From positions 62,001-126,000 of the forward strand of contig JAUIRK010000333.1 in assembly GCA_030549495.1 (NCBI GenBank): DNA of 64,000 nucleotides, read 5' to 3'. Of this stretch, positions 56,877 to 64,000 are shown one piece after another; the stretch's first letter is position 1, and each line of letters opens with the position of its first letter. The notes below the pieces were generated by a model that had not been told where the DNA came from, did no database searches, and saw only the letters and a program-made list of their open reading frames with translations. A program made the position numbers and the translations under genes. This DNA is from Nectonema munidae (taxonomy: Eukaryota > Nematomorpha > Nectonematoida > Nectonematidae).

Positions 56877-59800
56877 GTAAGATATCTTTGAAATGTCTTA
56901 AATTTTTCAGCCAATAACTCTTAAAAATCTATCAGACTTATCATCAGGGTTCAGAAACTAAAAACATGTATCGTCCAACAGACTCCATGAAAAAACTAAC
57001 CCACTAATTAATTACCTCAAGGAGATTTTTTTCGTTTCACTGTGCTATAGACGTAGTTCACATATGGCTTTTCCACCATTTTAATAATAGGTCTATCAAT
57101 TTAGAGATCCTCAAAGGAGAATGTAATATTAGGGAAGTGTTTAATTGAAAACGTTGGTCATCTGCATTTCACAACGTAAATTTGATAGAGCAAAATAAGA
57201 TAATATATAGTTCACTATAATTTGGATGTGTTTCCTTTCATTATTATAATTCCATGTCATTGATTTGTAAGTTAAAATATTTCGGGCTTGGAATTTTGAT
57301 TCAAATTTCAACCTAAAATTTTTATTATTTCCCGGGAAACACAAACTCTATAGAACTTTTTTATTGTGTGGAAATGATATCCTTATTTTATTATAGAAGA
57401 AACTGAAAAAAATGTATGCATGCAAAATCCTTGCTTACTTTGGAGCACATTTTGACAATTATTATTAAAACTAATGAAGATTGGTAAAATCTTGCTTGGA
57501 ATAATCATCACCAGAAAAGTTGCAAAGATTAAGTTGTTTATAAAAAATAACACTATTATTATTATTATTATTATTATTCTCCTTTTTTTTAATGAACTTA
57601 AAATTATGAAGAGTTAGAGGCCTTTTTTCCCTCATTTATGCTAAAAAATTTGAAAGAGCTGGAAAGTTAGGAAATAGAAGTTTTTTGAAATAAAAATAGA
57701 ACAAATTCTTGAAGTAAATGTAAAGAAGATTCAAATTCAAAAGAGCTTTTTGAAAATGTGAAGCACACAAGAAGACATAAATCATGTTGTACTGACTCCT
57801 ATTTTGTATTATCGACATATGTAAGCAATGGGGGATAGGAAAAAGGCGACCTTGAATAGTGGAAGTTTATTAAGGGTAAATGATCACTACTAATTTATAT
57901 ATATAATAAAAGTGTAACTCTATAGGCCCGCCAACGAGATAATAAAATGAAAATAATGAAGGGTATAAATATTTATTTTTTATGTAAATTAGCCTCTTTG
58001 TGGCCTTTTGAAGAATATCACAATGTTTCATAGTGTTCATACATGTTTCTCACTAAAATCTTCATATTTTAAACGTGTATGAAATTTCAGGAATACATTT
58101 CTTCTTCTTCTAAGCCAGGCATTTATCACTTTGGCGATTTATGAAGGAGGTAGGGAAATGCTTTTCAAACGCTTTCTTCTGTGTGTAATTTTGTAGTTAA
58201 GGGCTTATTTAACCAATAGGATTAATATGCAGTCATTATGATTGGACAGAACTTTTTGATTGGCTGTCAATAAAGCACCACCTCCTTGATTGATTGATTC
58301 CTATGAAAAAAGAGATGGTGGGAATTGATTTTTGGCTGGTGCGCAATATTTTAGTATTTACATTGTAATTAACGTTTTGCGTAATACGAGGAGTGAAAGA
58401 AGATATTTATTTATTTATTTACAAAAATAAAGACAAGGCGAAAGAATTGAAGCGAAAAGATTTGCAGTGTGGCGTGTGATGAGATGATTTAGACGAGATA
58501 GCATCTGCTGCAGAAGAAGCATGCCTGGGAGTGTGGAGGATGCATAGCGAGGAGCTGAAAATTGACAAGTCAACAATCATATTATTAATTATTACAACTC
58601 AGCATCACCATCTCCAGCCAGCAGGCAGGCAGGCAGGCATTCTTTGCTCACTATTCGCACTCATCAGCTAAACTTTTTCAAGTCAATAAAAATATGAAGT
58701 TTCGTTGATAAAATCTTTGACTAAGTGCAAATGATCCTTTTCTGCTTGTAATGGTAGTAATTGCAGGCGAACTTCATGCTTTTCTCACACTACACCAAAT
58801 CCCTTCTTTACTCTTTTCAAACATAATGAGATTGTCAAGCTGAGAAGCACACAATCAATGCTCTTCATCTCTGCGACCAAAAGTGGCAATTTTGAGTGAT
58901 ATAATGCGATATTTTTGTCTTCATAGAATTTAGATTCATCATGAAAGTAAGTATCCGTCACATTCTTCAAAATCAGTATGCGCCTATATTCTCTGAAAGA
59001 GGAATCTTATTGCTCTCGTTCTGATCGGAGGTGTGGGCATATGGCTCACTCTAAAAGCTTTAGCGGGTCGCAAAGATGAGTAGAGGTGTATGCTTGCAAA
59101 AACTTAATTCATGTCGCAAACAATTTTTCACCTAAAAATTCCTTTTTTTTTGACCTATTTGATTTTTTTCAATGGAAAAGACTCGTTTTAATCACTATTT
59201 GAACATTTTGAATAGAATTTTATTCCTTCTGGAAGGAGTGCATCCAAAATTTTTATCTTTATAAAAATAACCTACTTTTTATTCAACAACAAAATTAAAA
59301 ATAATTTTATGATAAAATTAAATCATTAATAGACATTAAAAACCCGGGAATAAAAGTGTAGATGCAAGTTTTGAATCATAATTACTAATTAAACATGAAA
59401 TAATCATTGAAAATATTATAATTTTTAGTTTCCTAAAAACAGTTTTACATAAAATAAATTCTAGACTTAAAAATATTTTGACTTTATTGACCTAAAAAAA
59501 TTCAAAAACAAAAAAAATGAGTTCAAACTACTTTAAAATAAACTTACTGCGACTTTTTGTTCTTTCTAAAAAATGGACTTTGACTTTTTTCAATTTGGTT
59601 GATGATGGATGAATTATGATGATAAGTCTAGATAGTTAGGGGATGTTTGTTGTGTTTTCTTTTTCGTCCAAGAGGGTGCATTTATGTTTGATCTGTTGAT
59701 TGCTAGAGCGACTGGGTACTTCTATCCAGTATAAAATAAAACTTAGAAATGAGTCTTAGTTCACTGGCTATACAATGTGTTATTTTGCAGTAAAATGTTT

Positions 59801-62800
59801 GTGTTCAATCTTGCAACTTGGCATAAAGTTATATCAGTGTTTCAATTGGTAAGAAAGGGCATCTGATTGAAAACAAATGATTCTTAACTAATAAATATTT
59901 TATGCTCTTTTAGTACTTTGTATGTTGAGCATTTTTAATAATTCTTATTTAAAATTGGAAAAATGGATTGGCTAAGAAACTCAAATTTCACAATTTAAAT
60001 TAAAACTATTCAAAGAATGTTTTTCTAAAATATACAATATGATATATATGTGTATTTATGATACTAAAAATAGAATAAATTCTATATATATAAGGCAAAT
60101 AAAACTGTAAAAATCTTTTACACAATCAATATCAATAAAATTAATTGAAGATGATCTCTAATCAACACTTTCCTGCATCTATATTTAAATTTATACTTTA
60201 TCTTGATCAATCAGAAATAGCTACTGACGAATGCTAAAGACGTTGAACAAACGATATAAGTAATATAAGAATCATATTAGAAGTTGGAAGCAGGATAAAA
60301 TCAGTGTGCATCATATCAAGAGAAAAGAAGAGAATGATGCTGTGCGTAGATTAATGGAACATCCTGTTATTGGGAAAAGGAAAAGAGTTCCATCTTGTAA
60401 AAGATAGAGAGATGGAATGAGAATTCAAATGAAGAGAAAGAGAGAGAGAGAGAGGGAGTTTTATTGAAGACAAATAGAAAACACTAAAAAAATGATAATT
60501 TTCGTAAGTTTTGTTCAAAAAAAACAATTTAATAAGTTGGAAATAAAAAAATATATATCACATGACGTAGAAATCAAAAGCCAAGATGGCCGTATATTAG
60601 ATTTCTATGCTAAGAAAAAACACTTTGTAATATTTTATTATTAAAAACAATTGAACTATATAGTTCTAAATAACTAGTTTGTTTTGCTTTCATACACAAA
60701 TTAACGATTTAGCTTTATTGAAGTACAATTTTCAGTGTCTAATTGACACTTGATTGATTGACAATTGATTTTTTGTTCTGCTTGCAGTTAAAGATAAATC
60801 GCACATTATTCATTCATAACTTATTCTCCTCTCTCTATTTTCTCTTTTCTCTCTACTCTTTTCCATCTCTATTCTCCTCTCTCCCTCTACTTCTATTTTG
60901 GGGAGGATGGGGCCAAGTTTAAGTTTTAATTTTGTTATTTGCAGTTGTGGAATCCTTTAATGAATTAAATCATTTATCCTTTGTTTCAAATTTAAGATGA
61001 ACTTATGCTTATATTGGAAAGGAATGTTTATAAGGTTGATCAGTAGGCAAATATGATTGGATGATTGAAAATTCAAGCATTTCTTTGTTCAGTCATCACA
61101 AAGCGTTTTTCATTGCATTTAGTCATGCGCCACGAGATTAAAAAGTATATACACTTATTCAACTTAATTACAATGGTCACTTGGACACTGGTGCTTATTG
61201 CTCCTTCCAATTCATTGATCTATTTTAATTGGCTAAGCCATAAAATATGCATTCTTTTTATTGGCTAAGAGATTGTGTGCAAAGTGTAAGCATGATTACC
61301 GTGTGGATTAAAGTTGTGGTATAAAATATTGAATTTACAAAGCTATCAATGCAAAAAGAATTATATTCAAAAAGTAAAAGTGTTTATAATTTATATTGCC
61401 CCAAAGAGACGGTCCGCGGACGCCGAATGAACCATTTGTCATGTAATTTCCAATAGATTTCGAGCGCTTCGGTAAAGAGTGAAGCACGCAATTTAGTTGC
61501 GTACTTAAATAGTTTTAGCTGAATTGGCAAGAATAGTAAGTTTGTTATTTTTAAATCGGCTGGATAAATATTAGATATAAATTCAGGCATCCCACAAAAG
61601 GTTTACCACTTTGCATTAGTCAAATAATAATACGAACTATTTGATGGCATCAGATATGTATATGTTGTTTACCTTTCCATTCTCACATTCGTATAAGCTA
61701 TGTATTCTTGTATTTATGGAATGCAGGGATTGCATGGAGACAATAATGCACGAAAACTTCTTTGCGCGATCTTTCCTTCATCCTGTTGAAAGTCAAATAT
61801 CATTTTCTAACTTGCACCGCCAACTACTCAGCGATCAAAGAGGTACAGTTGAACATTCTTTACGTTAACGCGAGTCGCCTTTTGCTACTAGAGTGAGAAA
61901 GCGCGTATTCTTTCTATTGTAAAATTTATAAAAAATGTATTTAAAAAATTAAATAATAATTCCTTTTTTGAATTCAAATAAAAAAAATTTGTTTTAAATA
62001 TCTTTTTCTGGTTTTTTTTGGATAAAAACAAACTTACAAATATTTTTTTTTTAAATTTAAAATTATATAAAAATAAATTAAAATTTCTTTTTAAAAATCG
62101 TTACTACAAATTAAAGTTTTTATAAAAAAAATTATGAAAATAAATGATATATTTGACAGATATGACGATATAGTTAATTATTGAATGCATAAAAATTATA
62201 ATTATATGTAAATTAGTTAGCAAAAATTACTAACTTATAAATTTGAATAGTTATATGTTAGTAATTAGTAGGTCACGAAAAAAAGTCTCCTAAAAATCCA
62301 AAAACCATTTTGAACCAAAATTAAAAAAATAGGCCTAGAAATTTGTCTTTAAAAATGCAAATAAATTAAAAATTTTTTTTTGAAAATTACATCCAAATCT
62401 ATCTATCTTTCGAATTTGGATTTTTCTCAGTATGTTGTTGAGGATTGAAAAAAAAGTCTTTCACTGATGTTCGTGGACTATTTTTTTGTATAATATATGA
62501 AAGGAATATTTTCAGCTTTTTCTTGTCCATAATAATAATTTAATCCTAACAGCTCTCTTTGGAAATTTTGATCGGAATTATGTCTTCATAGACTTGTTTG
62601 GTGAAAGAACTTCCCATCTTAGCATTCTTTTAATAACTTCTAGCAAAGGTGTCTACTTTTAAATTTCTTTCAAATCTTGAAGCAAAACGAAACTAGGATT
62701 GTTTGGTTGTTTTATCAACAATTAAACCTTTATAATAAGTGTTAAAGAATTTTTCAAATTGAATTTTAATTTCTATTGAATTTTAATTGATTTTAGCTAA

Positions 62801-63719
62801 TTTAACTATAAATAAAAACTTTCTAGAAATTCATTTTCTTTAAAAAGTAAATTGAAAAATTCTAAAATGTTATTATTATTTTGTTTTAGAGCAAATTTAC
62901 TTGGTCTTTTTTTGTATTTTATGAGTGAGTGGACATGAATTCTAAGTATTCTACCTAGATAGAAATTTTGCCTTTATTAAATTTTTCGTGAGTGGATAGT
63001 AACAAATAATTGAAAACTTATTTTGTATGGTGAAATGTAGGTATATGTAAGTTTATTTGCTAGTGATCACTGCACTAATTCTCTTCTATCAAGTTAGAAA
63101 AATAGACGCCGGAAAATGGAGACATTTTTGGCTCCAAAATTCGACATTTAATGAAATCAACGAACGAATTTTTGAATCCCGTTTTTGACTATTTGATCTT
63201 CCACTATTGGATTAGATTTTAAATCTATGAAATTGAGCATTTAAATTTAATTGTTTTAAATTTGCAGATTAAAATCTTGTATAGCTCACCAATTTCAGGG
63301 AAATGCGAAGCCAAATCGAATCATAGTTTTTGTTTTAAAACAGAACATTTCTCGTTTCTAGAGAACTGAAGAATTGGACATTCATGTAGCCTTTTTCTCC
63401 CAACTTTGGTAGCATTGTTGGAATAAAAGTGAAATATGATTTAGTTCTTAAAAAAATTTGTAAAAGTAGATATGAAAATAATTTAACCACGTCTTGTCAA
63501 TAAAAAGCAAAAATTTAAATTTTGATTTTTATTATGCTCGCTGTTTTGTAGTTCATAGAAAGCGAAGCCGTTTTTAACGAATGAACATTAATATTATAAA
63601 TCTAGAAAATGCTAAGAAAAGAAAATTGCTAAAAATCTAATTTGGTCGCAGTTATAGATTTATTTGCCGAAACAAGGCTGCTCAAGCGTTCTCTTGTCGC
63701 TGCACAAACAACTTGGTGA
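56877..63719. other. downstream intron or 3' region of TBX20
   Basis: No certain exon. A microsatellite (ATT)n lies at 57552-57577, (CAGG)n at 58619-58638 and (GA)n at 60435-60454. A less AT-rich patch at 58380-58720 is a candidate regulatory block. A SINE-like trace with weak A and B boxes is at about 59758-59822. The (GA)n tract and a CT-rich tract at 60825-60890 are of opposite strand sense. Confidence 0.5.
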
Positions 63720-63766
63720 ATAGTAAGAGAGAGGGAACGCTGCATTGATCCTTTTTGCAAATTAAG

Positions 63767-64000
63767 TGAGTGTGAATGGACACATTCTGAAGCAGTTTTA
63801 CATGAGCGAGCAATCCCTGAACTTGATGCTTCTCAACCAAAACGCGTTCCCTCATGCCCTCCCCGAAGAAAGCGAAGCGAAACCGTGCTGCCTTTCAAAA
63901 GCATGCAAAAGAAGCAAACCGCACCACAACAAATACCACCCCTACACGACCACCAAATAGCTGGCTCGAATGCAAGCCTCTTCAATTCTCACCAAAAGAT
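63767..64000 (+). CDS. possible C-terminal TBX20 exon (open to window end)
   Basis: A reading frame open from 63720 to the window edge contains a possible acceptor (cctttttgcaaattaag before 63767). If used, its first T completes the split Ser codon left by exon 5 and the frame stays open. The predicted peptide is rich in P, Q, S, H and basic residues (PPRRKRSETV, TAPQQIPPLHDHQ), as T-box C-terminal tails can be. Local base composition is less AT-rich than the flanks. I see no family-specific motif, and a competing frame (63766-63957) also gives an ORF. This is a guess from phase and composition only. Confidence 0.2.

Overview
The window looks like AT-rich nuclear DNA from an animal, probably an invertebrate. 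It has spliced genes with GT-AG introns, DNA transposons of the hAT and Tigger (pogo) types, tRNA-derived SINEs and many microsatellites. The species cannot be fixed from the sequence; an arthropod or other bilaterian invertebrate is my best guess. There is no sign of bacterial operons, CRISPR arrays or phage. Most of the 64 kb is intron or intergenic DNA.

Two protein-coding genes can be supported, both on the + strand. (1) About 4.44-23.94 kb: the C-terminal two thirds of a CLPB/SKD3-type mitochondrial AAA+ disaggregase, in eight exons whose phases all join. The ankyrin exons at the 5' end lie upstream of the window or were not recognised. (2) About 39.65-56.88 kb: a T-box transcription factor of the TBX20 / midline-H15 class. 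A GC-rich first exon carries an FSIEALI (eh1-like) motif, and four further exons carry an almost complete T-box. The 3' coding part is missing or uncertain; a candidate last exon lies at the right edge.

The CLPB introns are full of transposons. The intron at 7028-12532 holds a dead, BED-finger hAT element (7090-10062). The intron at 14739-20359 holds a dead Tigger element (15361-19459) that was itself split by a second hAT-like element (16012-18255), flanked by a perfect 8-bp target duplication, GTGGTTAT. The last intron holds a roughly 1.1-kb element with long inverted repeats (22043-23168).

Between the two genes (23.9-39.5 kb) are a dispersed family built from degenerate tandem units of about 150 bp and a conserved tail (30.43-31.12, 32.32 and 34.76-35.15 kb), remnants of two more hAT lineages (31.1-32.05 and 36.86-37.85 kb), a SINE, and a less AT-rich patch at 27.3-28.6 kb that may be regulatory. 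The T-box gene has a first intron of about 13 kb with a MITE-like hAT element, palindromic repeats, two SINEs and several patches of higher sequence complexity that could be enhancers. No functional link between the two genes is suggested beyond being neighbours on the same strand.
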